Notes under the pieces: model-generated | What the model was told of the DNA's origin: nothing | Databases searched by the model: none | The model's input: only the letters and a program-made list of their open reading frames with translations | Part shown: piece after piece, positions 1 to 7,883 of the stretch | How the letters are laid out: each line of letters begins with the position of its first letter | Position numbering within the stretch: the first letter of the stretch is position 1 | Source of the DNA: Neolewinella litorea | Lineage (GTDB): Bacteria; Bacteroidota; Bacteroidia; Chitinophagales; Saprospiraceae | NCBI RefSeq assembly: GCF_004803465.1 | Contig: NZ_SRSF01000006.1 | Span: forward strand, 62,001 to 126,000 | DNA: 64,000 bases | Direction: 5' to 3' | Made by a program: the position numbers and the translations under genes

Positions 1-446
1 TCGCAGGGGTTGATGACCGTCATGCCGGGCAGCATGCGCATCATGCCGATGTCTTCCAGGATCTGGTGGGTGGCTCCGTCCTCGCCCAGGGTAAGGCCGG
101 CGTGGCTGGCGCAGATCTTGACGTTCTTGTCGCTGTAGGCGATCGACTGGCGGATCTGGTCGTAGACGCGGCCCGTGCTGAAGTTGGCAAAGGTGGTCGT
201 GACGGGAATCTTACCCGCGGTGGCCAGACCGGCGGCGACGCCCATCATGTTGGCTTCCGAGATGCCGCACTGGATGAAGCGATCGGGGTAGGCATTGATG
301 AAATCTTCCGACTTCATGGAGCCGCGCAGGTCGGCGGTCAGCATTACAACGTTGTCGTGCTGGTCGCCGGCGGCCTTAAGTCCGGCGCCGAAGCCGTCGC
401 GGGTGGCTTTCTTGCCGGTGGATTGTAATTTATCGAGGGATAGCAT
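1..446 (-). CDS. Transketolase, C-terminal subunit (partial, cut by window start)
   Basis: This is the pyrimidine-binding half of a split transketolase. Together with the N-terminal half encoded just upstream (546-1400) it should move two-carbon units between sugar phosphates in the non-oxidative pentose phosphate pathway. About 148 codons are visible from the ATG at 444-446; the rest lies outside the window. The segment around residues 57-70 ([11 protein letters not shown]) carries the Glu that activates thiamine diphosphate in the family. A second conserved stretch, [15 protein letters not shown] (114-128), is typical of this domain. The gap to the upstream half is 99 bp, so the two are probably one operon. 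Split transketolases are common in bacteria and archaea, so the split is not a defect. Confidence 0.93.
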   Translation of the reverse strand, partial: MLSLDKLQSTGKKATRDGFGAGLKAAGDQHDNVVMLTADLRGSMKSEDFINAYPDRFIQCGISEANMMGVAAGLATAGKIPVTTTFANFSTGRVYDQIRQSIAYSDKNVKICASHAGLTLGEDGATHQILEDIGMMRMLPGMTVINPC

Positions 447-545
447 GCGCTAGGATATTCTTGGGTGATGATTGAAAAGCGAGCCGGAAACGAAGCGCCG
501 GCCTGGGGACTATGTGCCTAAAGAACTAAAAGCCTAAAGACCTAC

Positions 546-1400
546 TCATATTCCTTCAGCGGGAAAGTCGCCCAGCGTCTCCTCCAACTGGTTGAGGGCG
601 GTTTCGGCCTGTTCCTTGCTCGGAGCCTTGCCGTGCCAGTGGTGGGAGCCCATCATGAAGTCGACGCCCATGCCCATTTCGGTTTCCATGACGATGCAGG
701 TGGGTTGTCCGTTGCGCTTGGTCTGGACCTTCTTCAGGGTGGTAACCACTTCCTCCATGTCGTTGCCGTTCATGTGAAGCACGTCCCAGCCGAAGGCCTT
801 GTACTTGGCTTCGAAGGAACCCATGTACATCACTTCCTTGGTGGGGCCGTCGATCTGCTGGCCGTTGTCGTCAATGATTAGGACCAGGTTGTCCAGTTGC
901 TTATCGGGGGCGAAGAGCGCCGCTTCCCAGATTTGCCCTTCCTGGTGCTCACCGTCCCCGGTCAGTACGAATACGGTACGGTCGTCGCCGTTCATCTTTT
1001 TGGAAAGAGCCATGCCGCAGGCTACGCTGACGCCCTGTCCGAGGGAACCGGATGCGACGCGTACGCCGGGCAGACCTTCGTGGGTGGTGGGGTGCCCCTG
1101 CAGGCGGCTGTCGATGGCGCGGAAGGTCTTGAGCTCTTCCACCGGGAAGTAGCCGGCACGGGCAAGGACGCTGTACCAGACCGGAGAGATATGGCCGTTG
1201 GAAAGGAAGAAAACATCTTCGCCTTCCGCCTCCATATTGAAGGACGGGTCGTGCTTCATCACCTCGAAGTAGAGGGCTACCAGCAGATCGGCATTGCCGA
1301 GGGCACCGCCGGGGTGGCCGCTCTGGCAGAGGAATACCTCCCGGATAATGTCGCGCCGGACCTGGGAAGCGATTTTCTTTAGTTCTTGGATGTCTGCCAT
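546..1400 (-). CDS. Transketolase, N-terminal subunit
   Basis: A 284-aa protein forming the diphosphate-binding half of a split transketolase, a cytosolic enzyme of the pentose phosphate pathway. SGHPGG (27-32) is the conserved N-terminal substrate and cofactor loop. GDG (148-150) followed by about 30 residues and then DDN (177-179) is the thiamine-diphosphate and metal binding motif. Length matches other stand-alone N subunits (about 280 aa). It is the first gene of a minus-strand pair with the C subunit. The ATG at 1398-1400 opens directly into the conserved N-terminal helix, so this start is likely. Confidence 0.95.
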   Translation of the reverse strand: MADIQELKKIASQVRRDIIREVFLCQSGHPGGALGNADLLVALYFEVMKHDPSFNMEAEGEDVFFLSNGHISPVWYSVLARAGYFPVEELKTFRAIDSRLQGHPTTHEGLPGVRVASGSLGQGVSVACGMALSKKMNGDDRTVFVLTGDGEHQEGQIWEAALFAPDKQLDNLVLIIDDNGQQIDGPTKEVMYMGSFEAKYKAFGWDVLHMNGNDMEEVVTTLKKVQTKRNGQPTCIVMETEMGMGVDFMMGSHHWHGKAPSKEQAETALNQLEETLGDFPAEGI

Positions 1401-1546
1401 GTATGGAGTATGGTTTATGTAAAATGCCGGTTACGGCAAGGAGTCGCGAATTTAGGTATTCCAAAAGGATGAGGCCCCCTTTTGTTCCCTGCACGGCGTT
1501 ACGAATCGGCCCCGCAGGTACGACGGCTAAGGCTCGTCCCCCCAAA

Positions 1547-1729
1547 GCGGCCCTGAAAGGGACGCCCCCTTACCAGCGAAGTTAATTCCGAGGGCACCGA
1601 GGAATGGGCTTCGCGGACATAACGTCAGTTTCCCTCAGCAGCCCGCCCAAGCGGCCCTGAAAGGGACGCCTCCGACTTAGCGAAGTCAATTCCGAGGGCA
1701 CCGAGGAATGGGCTTCGCGGACATAACGT
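1547..1729. repeat. Two-copy direct repeat of about 79 bp
   Basis: The 390-bp gap between the divergent transketolase and 1791 genes holds two near-identical copies, 1547-1625 and 1651-1729, separated by 25 bp. Both start with GCGGCCCTGAAAGGGACGCC, which contains a CCC-TGAAA-GGG hairpin, and end with GGGCTTCGCGGACATAACGT. They differ mainly in a short segment near position 25. There is no open reading frame with coding character. It resembles the other hairpin-bearing intergenic repeats in this window, but the unit is not shared with them. Confidence 0.85.
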
Positions 1730-1790
1730 GCCCCGAGCCCCCCAAACCCCACCCCGCCCCCCGGCGTTCGCATCACCGTAACCCTCACCC

Positions 1791-2933
1791 ATGCAAAACG
1801 GCCGACTGCTCGCCGAACTCAGGAAACACTATGCGGCGCACCTGTCCGACTACCTGCAGTGGGCGGCCGAACAGGAGTATCCCCTGGCGGAAGCGCGCCT
1901 CAATTACCGCCGGGCCCTGATCGCCTGGTACGAGGCCAGCAAGCGGTCCGACGACCCTTATACAGGTGACGTATTCACCTACCTTACGACCATCGCCGAG
2001 CGGTACTTCACGGGGCAGAGCGTCCGGACGGGCGAGTTTCCGCTGGGGGAGAGTCCACTCGATTACCTCCCCAAGACCATCAAACTCGATGAGCCGGGCC
2101 GGGAACTACTGAAGCTACTGAACGAGCGAAGCGACTGCCGGGAATTGCTCCTGCTGGCCGATTACCACGAACTGGAGCCCCACGTCATCGCCCGCGTCCT
2201 GGACCGCGAGGACGAAGCCGAAGAAGTAGCCGCCGATATCGCGTCCTGCCGCCGGGCCCTGGAGACGGACTTCTCCGGCGGAACCCTGCTGTACACTCCG
2301 GTAATCACCGTGGCCGGACGACAGGACCTGATGGAAACACTCGGTCGCGAGCCGGCACCAGCGGAGGAGGTTACAGCACCCGCGCCGCCGCCGCCCCAGG
2401 CCGTAAAATTATCTCCCCGCCAGCGCTGGAAACTGAACGCCCCCACGCCCGGAATCGTGCTGGCCGGCCTCCTGACGGGCATCCTGCTGTGGCTGGCTTA
2501 CGATACGTTCTACGCGCAGGCGAGTCCGGAAGGGCTCTATGCCACCTACTTTACTCCCTACCCGAACCACTTTGCCACCACGCCACCCACCACGGCCGAA
2601 GAGCGCGACCTGAACCAGATCCTCACCTACTACGACCGCGGCGACTACCGCACGGCCTACGAAGAATTGCTGCCCACGGCCGATGCCTACCCCGCCGCAC
2701 CCCTTTACCTGGGCGTAAGTGCCCTGGCACTGGATGATCCCGCCCGCGCCCGACAGTGGCTGGCCCGTCTGCCGGTCGACAGCCCCTTCCACGACGCCGC
2801 CCGGTGGTACGATGCCCTGGCGGTGTTGGCCCTCGGCAATCGCCCCCAAGCCCGGACCCAGCTGAAACGGATCGCGGACGATCCTTCCCACCCCTACCGG
2901 CAGCGGGCGGTGGAGTTGCTGGGCGAATTGTAA
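1791..2933 (+). CDS. Unassigned membrane protein: cytoplasmic sigma-like region, one TM helix, TPR-like C-terminus
   Basis: A 380-aa protein of unknown function. Residues 1-160 are helical and acidic; the part around 101-155 (leucine-rich helix, then a DREDEAEEV stretch) recalls the helix-turn-helix region of sigma factors, but I would not assign it. Residues 185-205 form a Pro/Ala-rich linker. A single hydrophobic helix (220-237) should cross the inner membrane. The C-terminal part (about 265-380) has Ala/Leu-rich repeats such as YLGVSALALDDPARARQWL that look like TPR units facing the periplasm. The layout resembles Bacteroidota single-pass proteins encoded near regulators. The ATG at 1791 directly follows the repeat region. 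Confidence 0.8.
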   Translation: MQNGRLLAELRKHYAAHLSDYLQWAAEQEYPLAEARLNYRRALIAWYEASKRSDDPYTGDVFTYLTTIAERYFTGQSVRTGEFPLGESPLDYLPKTIKLDEPGRELLKLLNERSDCRELLLLADYHELEPHVIARVLDREDEAEEVAADIASCRRALETDFSGGTLLYTPVITVAGRQDLMETLGREPAPAEEVTAPAPPPPQAVKLSPRQRWKLNAPTPGIVLAGLLTGILLWLAYDTFYAQASPEGLYATYFTPYPNHFATTPPTTAEERDLNQILTYYDRGDYRTAYEELLPTADAYPAAPLYLGVSALALDDPARARQWLARLPVDSPFHDAARWYDALAVLALGNRPQARTQLKRIADDPSHPYRQRAVELLGEL

Positions 2934-3025
2934 ATTCCATCCGGAGGCTGCTCCCGGAATCGGAGGGTCGCGCCGCCACATTTCCGTCCTGCCGGTGCTT
3001 TTGCCACCGGCCAAAAGTCCACCCT

Positions 3026-3799
3026 ATGACCTTCAATGAACTGGAACGCCGCGTCCACCTGCTTACCCGCCTGACTACTCTGTTGTTTCTGTTGCTCGCG
3101 GGGGTTCTGCTCATTGCGGCGGGGCCCGTCAAGACCGTTTATTTCGGAGAGTTAGCGGCCCGGGTGGTGGAAGCCGACACCCTGCGGGCGGATGTGGTAG
3201 TCACCGGCCGGCTGGATGTGGTGGAGCCCGACGGCAGCCTGGCCCTGCTGGCGGCCAATTCCGTCCAGATGCCGGGGGTGGTGATCGGTGGCGATACGGT
3301 CACTACCCGGGGCGGCTCGGCCGGACTTATCTTCTTCTATAAAGGCCACGAAGTTGGCGGACTGATCTACCGCCTCGACGATCACCGGGAGGAACCGTAC
3401 GCCTTGGGCCACCTATCCCTGGACCAGTACCGGCACGACCAGGTGGCCCTGATGCAATACGAGGGGTACGGGGAGCGGCAGCGCGCCGGCTTCTACGTGA
3501 ACGACCGGTCGACGGACTTTGACCTCTACGACTACAAAGCCCTGCTCGATTCCACGGCGCTGCTGCCGGAGCAGGAGCGGCAGGCCGTCCTGCAGGGCTT
3601 TAAGGCCCGGGCCGACGCGGGAGAATTCGGCGGCCGCCGGGTTGCCCTGGAAAGCAACCGGCGCATGGCGGCCCTGCGCCTGAGCGACTGGAAAAGCCAG
3701 GAACGCCTCCGGGCGGTGGTGGATTCGGCGGGCGCGGCGCGGATCGAATTCCTGGATGCGGAAGGGAAGGTCATCCGCGTAATATCGGCGACGGAGTAG
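3026..3799 (+). CDS. Unassigned membrane-anchored protein
   Basis: A 257-aa protein with no family I recognise. The reading frame is open further upstream, but the ATG at 3026 gives a convincing start: a short charged N-terminus followed by one hydrophobic helix (about 14-32). The following Val/Gly-rich segment (45-110) reads like extended beta strands with repeated short ADVVVTGRLDVV-type units. The remainder is charged and soluble, presumably periplasmic. It sits 92 bp after the preceding gene and 68 bp before hisS, all on the same strand. Confidence 0.75.
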   Translation: MTFNELERRVHLLTRLTTLLFLLLAGVLLIAAGPVKTVYFGELAARVVEADTLRADVVVTGRLDVVEPDGSLALLAANSVQMPGVVIGGDTVTTRGGSAGLIFFYKGHEVGGLIYRLDDHREEPYALGHLSLDQYRHDQVALMQYEGYGERQRAGFYVNDRSTDFDLYDYKALLDSTALLPEQERQAVLQGFKARADAGEFGGRRVALESNRRMAALRLSDWKSQERLRAVVDSAGAARIEFLDAEGKVIRVISATE

Positions 3800-3854
3800 G
3801 GCGCTGAAAGGATCGTCCGCCAGCCTGCACGCCGCCCCGTAATCCGTACTTCCC

Positions 3855-3862
3855 TACCTTCG
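3855..3862 (+). promoter_or_regulatory. Putative -7 box of hisS, almost touching the start codon
   Basis: TACCTTCG fits the Bacteroidota TAnnTTTG -7 consensus with one change and ends 5 nt before the ATG. Boxes at the same distance precede the GT39 and GT2 genes (13250 and 14924), which argues against chance. Confidence 0.45.
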
Positions 3863-3867
3863 CGCCC

Positions 3868-5211
3868 ATGAAACCGTCCATCCCCAAAGGCACCCGGGAT
3901 TTCCTGCCCCACGAAGTGCGCCGGCGCAATTACATCTTCGACGTGATCCGTCAGCATTTCCACCGCTACGGCTACCAGCCCATCGAAACGCCGGTGATGG
4001 AAAACCTCTCCACCCTCACCGGGAAGTACGGCGAAGAGGGCGACCGCCTGCTCTTCAAGGTGCTCAACAACGGCGATTTCCTGCGCAAGGCCGACACCGG
4101 CGACCTGGCCGCCCAGGACAGCGACGCCGTGCTGCCGCAGATCTCCAAGCGCGGACTGCGTTACGACCTCACCGTGCCTTTCGCGCGCTACGTGGTTATG
4201 CATCAGAACGACCTGGCCTTCCCCTTCAAGCGCTACGCCATCGCCCCGGTGTGGCGCGCCGACCGGCCGCAGAAGGGACGCTACAACGAGTTCTACCAGT
4301 GCGATGCCGACGTGGTGGGCTCCGATTCGCTCCTCTACGAGGCCGAACTCACCCAGCTGCTCGACGAGGTCTTCGCCGCCCTGGGCCTGAAGGCCGTCAT
4401 CCGCCTCAACAACCGCAAGATTCTGGCCGGCCTGGCCGAGATCGCCGGACACGCCGACCGCATGATGGACATCACGATCGCCATCGATAAACTCGACAAG
4501 ATCGGGGAAGCGGGCGTGGAAAAGGAGCTCCTGGAACGGGGCGTGGACGCGGGTGCCGTACAAGTAATCAAGCAATTCCTCGGGGTTACCAGCCTGGAGA
4601 AGGTAGCCCCCCTGCTGCAGGAAAGCGAGATCGGCCGGCGTGGCATCGCCGAACTCCAAGAGGTATTCGACCGGGTGGGCAGCCTCACCAGCCGAGTGGA
4701 ATTCGACGTCACCCTCGCCCGCGGACTCAACTACTACACCGGCTGCATCTACGAAGTGGCCGTGGACACCGACGCGCACCCCACCATCAAGATGGGCAGC
4801 ATTGCCGGGGGCGGCCGCTACGCCGACCTGACGGGCATCTTCGGCGGCCGCGACCTGCCGGGCGTGGGCATCAGCTTCGGTGCCGAGCGCATCTACGACG
4901 TACTGGAAGAGCTCGACCTCTTCCCCGCCGACGCCAGCGAAGATCTGCAATACCTGCTCGTTTGCCTCGATGACGAAAGCCTTGCCCACGGCTTTGATGT
5001 ACTGCGCCTGCTCCGCCAATCTGGGCAAAACGCCGACCTCTATCCCGAAGCCGGCAAACTGGGCAAAATGCTCAAGTACGCCGACCAGCGCAATGCACCA
5101 CGGGTCATCATCATCGGCAGCCGCGAAGCGCAAACCGGACAATACTCCGTCAAGCATATGAAGACCGGGGAGCAGGAGACTGCCTCATTGCACGAGCTTC
5201 TTGGCAGGTAG
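3868..5211 (+). CDS. hisS: Histidyl-tRNA synthetase
   Basis: A 447-aa class II aminoacyl-tRNA synthetase that charges tRNA-His in the cytosol. The N-terminus KGTRDFLP is the family's opening motif. Motif 2 lies around 113-140 (FKRYAIAPVWRADRPQKGRY). LARGLNYYTG (about 282-291) is the histidine-specific signature, and GGGRYADLTGIFGG (314-327) is motif 3 territory. The C-terminal ~100 residues fit the anticodon-binding domain. Length is normal. A TACCTTCG box ends 5 nt before the ATG, close enough that the transcript may carry almost no leader. Confidence 0.97.
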   Translation: MKPSIPKGTRDFLPHEVRRRNYIFDVIRQHFHRYGYQPIETPVMENLSTLTGKYGEEGDRLLFKVLNNGDFLRKADTGDLAAQDSDAVLPQISKRGLRYDLTVPFARYVVMHQNDLAFPFKRYAIAPVWRADRPQKGRYNEFYQCDADVVGSDSLLYEAELTQLLDEVFAALGLKAVIRLNNRKILAGLAEIAGHADRMMDITIAIDKLDKIGEAGVEKELLERGVDAGAVQVIKQFLGVTSLEKVAPLLQESEIGRRGIAELQEVFDRVGSLTSRVEFDVTLARGLNYYTGCIYEVAVDTDAHPTIKMGSIAGGGRYADLTGIFGGRDLPGVGISFGAERIYDVLEELDLFPADASEDLQYLLVCLDDESLAHGFDVLRLLRQSGQNADLYPEAGKLGKMLKYADQRNAPRVIIIGSREAQTGQYSVKHMKTGEQETASLHELLGR

Positions 5212-5218
5212 GGGATTT

Positions 5219-5460
5219 TCCCACGTGGCGTGTGGGCGGTCTGGTGCCTCCACCCTTTGGGTGGAGTAATGATTAGACGGATCGGTTTAGGTGGTATCCC
5301 ACGCGGCGCGTGGGCTGTTCGGCTTGTTACGCGGCGCGTGGGTTACGCGGCGCATGGGTTGTCCGGCTGTTCATGTAGCGCGTGGGTGGCCCGGAGCCTC
5401 CACCCGCCGGGTGGAGCAGTGGTTAGGTGGATCGGTTCAGGTGTTTTCCCATAGGGCGTG
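5219..5460. repeat. Palindromic intergenic repeats
   Basis: The 350-bp gap between hisS and the protease gene is built of GC-rich palindromes. CTCCACCC-nnn-GGGTGGAG occurs at 5248-5266 and 5398-5416, 150 bp apart, each followed by a shared GGATCGGTTnAGGTG stretch. CCCACGC-GGC-GCGTGGG and variants lie at about 5223-5237 and 5298-5314, with partial copies up to 5390. Loops differ while arms are kept, which suggests selection or copying of hairpins. No coding region is evident. Confidence 0.75.
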
Positions 5461-5495
5461 CGTGCCGTCATGTCGGTGACCCGCTACCGAAAAAC

Positions 5496-5533
5496 ACAAG
5501 ACCCCCGGTGCATTCCCTAAGGAGCACCGGGGG
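5496..5533 (-). terminator. Rho-independent terminator of the protease gene
   Basis: A perfect 10-bp stem (5502-5511 with 5524-5533, CCCCCGGTGC and its complement) with a 12-nt loop. On the minus strand it is followed by a T-rich tail (CTTGTGTTTTT), placing it 30 bp behind the stop of the protease gene at 5564. Confidence 0.8.
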
Positions 5534-5563
5534 CCTTATACTTTCGATTAGGAGGGCTGTTGC

Positions 5564-7699
5564 CTAGCGGTCGGCCACTCCCTTCTTTCCTTCGAGGCGG
5601 ATCATGTCCTCGACGATGTTGACGGCTTCGCGGATGTAGACGTCCTTGCTGACGCTCTGCTTGAAGTCGTCGTTGCGGGCCGTTTTGCTCTCGTCGGCCA
5701 GAATAGGCTCCAGGTCCACTTGGAGGTTGAGCACGCCGGGGTTCACCACGTCGTCGAAGAGGTCGTCGTACATCTCCGCTTCGGTGCGGGCGGCGCGTTG
5801 CATTTCCTCGAACTCCGTCAGGCTAAGGGGGTAGGTATTGCGGTCGCGTTGCCGCTTGACCCGGCGGGCGTTTTCTTCGATGCGATTAAAGGTGGAGCTG
5901 GCACTCACGCGGCGTTCGCTGCGGGCTTTGAGCGAGTCCATATTCCGGATGCGGTAGATGTCCTGGCTGTAGTCAGCCGGATCGATCTCCGACCAGGCCA
6001 GGGGGAAGATCTGCTCCTTCTCGCCGGTTTCGAGCAGCGAGCGGCTGTCGGGCAGGACGATATCGGGAGTCACCCCGCGCAGCTGGGTGGAGCCGCCGTT
6101 AATGCGATAGAATTTCTGCATCGTCAGCTTGACGGTACCGAGGGGCTTCACGTCGTTGTGGCCGGCGATGGTGCGGTCCATGTCGATGAAGCGCTGTACC
6201 GTACCCTTGCCGAAGGTGGAGTTGCTGCCTACGATCACGGCCCGACCGTAGTCCTGCAGCGCGGCGGCCAGGATCTCACTGGCGGAGGCGGAGTACTGGT
6301 TAACGAGCACCACCAGGGGGCCGTCGTACTGGACGCGGCGGTCTTTGTCTTTCAGGATTTCCTTGTCCATGCCGCGGCCGGCTACCTGTACCACGGGGCC
6401 TTCGGGGATGAAGAAGCCGGTCATATCCACCACGTCGCGCAGCGATCCACCGCCGTTGTTACGCAGGTCAAGGATGATGCCATCGACGTCCTGATCCTTC
6501 AGTTTTTCCAGTTCGGCCTCGACGTCCTTGGCGCTGAAGCGACCGTCGGCGTTCTCGAAGTCGGCGTAGAAGCTGGGCAGGGATATGTAGCCGATCTTTT
6601 CGTTGCCCTCCTCGTCGTCGATGATGAGCGACTTGGCGTAGGTCTCGTCGATGATGATCACGTCGCGCTCGATGGAGATGTCCTGGATCACGCCGTCCGG
6701 CTTGCGTACTTTCAGGTGTACGGTGGTTCCTTTCTTGCCGCGGATCTTGTCGACCACGTCTTCCAGGGGCATGCCCTTGATGTCGACCAGTTCCTGGCCG
6801 TCCTGCCGCACGCCCATGATGACGTCGTCTTCCTTGAGTTCCTTGCCCTTCCAGGCCGGTCCGCCCACCACGATGGAGGTGACCTTGGTGTATTCATCGT
6901 CGGTTTGTAGCGTGGCGCCAATGCCTTCCAGGCGGCCGCTGAAGCGGATGTCGAAGGACTCTTTGTCCTTGGGCCGGAAGTAGCTGGTATGCGGGTCGAA
7001 TACGGCCGTCATGGCGTTGAGGTACTGGCCCTCCTTGATGCTCGGCTTCATTTCCCGCATCCGCTTGAACCAGTCGTGGTAGCGTTCGAGGATCTTGCCG
7101 CGGTATTCCGTTTCGAGGCTGTCGAGGCTGGGGAACTCCTGGCCGGTGGTGTCGCGTTCGATTTCTTCGCGCTTTTCGACGATCTGGTTGATCACGTCGC
7201 GCTTCATGTAGTCGTGCCAGTACTGCTTCAGTTCGGCGTCGCTGGCGGCCCAGGGGGAGGTTTCGTCGCGGTCGGTGAAGGTGCCTTCGGCATCGAGGTC
7301 AAAGGGTTCGGCGAGAATCTCCTCGTACCACGCCTGGGTCTTGTCGAGGGCGGCCATCCAGCGTTCCTGTACCAGGTTGTAAAAGGTGAACTCCCCGGCC
7401 TTGCTCTGATCGTCGATTTCCGTGCGGTACTTGGAGAAGGCGGCAATGTCATCCTGGGTAAAGAACAGGCGAGCGCCGTCGACGTCGTTCAGGTACTGGT
7501 CAAAGACCCGCTCGGAAAATTTGTCGTTGATGTCGACCGGCTGGTAGTGATAATTCTCCAGGTTGGCGAGCATGGTGCGCAGGATCACGGAGGGCGCATC
7601 ACCGGGGGGCACCTGGATCTGATGCGTCGGCAGGGTAGCCGCGATCAGGGCAAATACCAGCAGGAGGGCGGAGAAGAGCAGGTGGGCTCTCGTTTTCAT
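5564..7699 (-). CDS. prc: Tail-specific (C-terminal processing) protease, S41 family
   Basis: A 711-aa periplasmic protease of the Prc/Tsp type that degrades proteins from their C-termini. The start is set at the ATG ending at 7699, which gives a signal peptide (residues 1-24, MKTRAHLLFSALLLVF); the frame is open upstream but non-coding in character. A large N-terminal helical domain precedes a PDZ domain (about 235-330). The S41 catalytic core includes QYSASASEILAA (nucleophile Ser near 470) and FGKGTVQ (general-base Lys near 497). The C-terminal ~140 residues correspond to the extension found in long Prc proteins. Length (about 700 aa) matches E. coli Prc. Confidence 0.95.
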   Translation of the reverse strand: MKTRAHLLFSALLLVFALIAATLPTHQIQVPPGDAPSVILRTMLANLENYHYQPVDINDKFSERVFDQYLNDVDGARLFFTQDDIAAFSKYRTEIDDQSKAGEFTFYNLVQERWMAALDKTQAWYEEILAEPFDLDAEGTFTDRDETSPWAASDAELKQYWHDYMKRDVINQIVEKREEIERDTTGQEFPSLDSLETEYRGKILERYHDWFKRMREMKPSIKEGQYLNAMTAVFDPHTSYFRPKDKESFDIRFSGRLEGIGATLQTDDEYTKVTSIVVGGPAWKGKELKEDDVIMGVRQDGQELVDIKGMPLEDVVDKIRGKKGTTVHLKVRKPDGVIQDISIERDVIIIDETYAKSLIIDDEEGNEKIGYISLPSFYADFENADGRFSAKDVEAELEKLKDQDVDGIILDLRNNGGGSLRDVVDMTGFFIPEGPVVQVAGRGMDKEILKDKDRRVQYDGPLVVLVNQYSASASEILAAALQDYGRAVIVGSNSTFGKGTVQRFIDMDRTIAGHNDVKPLGTVKLTMQKFYRINGGSTQLRGVTPDIVLPDSRSLLETGEKEQIFPLAWSEIDPADYSQDIYRIRNMDSLKARSERRVSASSTFNRIEENARRVKRQRDRNTYPLSLTEFEEMQRAARTEAEMYDDLFDDVVNPGVLNLQVDLEPILADESKTARNDDFKQSVSKDVYIREAVNIVEDMIRLEGKKGVADR

Positions 7700-7840
7700 A
7701 GATTTTCTTTTAACAACTCCGCCAGTGGACCCTGAATTGTTGGGTTTGTACGGAGTGATACGTACTAAATGTTCTGCGGCTGCCAGTAGTTTAGTCGGGG
7801 GTAGCACACGGGGTGGTTTAACACCGAATTAATTATCAAT

Positions 7841-7848
7841 TACTTTTG
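7841..7848 (+). promoter_or_regulatory. -7 box of the TonB receptor operon
   Basis: TACTTTTG is a perfect TAnnTTTG match 35 nt before the ATG at 7884, in the 184-bp divergent gap shared with the protease gene. Confidence 0.55.
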
Positions 7849-7883
7849 GCGAGCCGAAGCGGTGCCCGAATGCCAAATTGCGA

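Noticed and set aside
3532-5157. 541-codon frame on the minus strand opposite hisS
   Set aside because: Same GC-rich shadow effect; hisS on the plus strand has all its motifs.
7765-7785. TGTTCTG string upstream of the protease and TonB receptor as a further operator of the array type
   Set aside because: It is a single partial site without a second copy 21 bp away.
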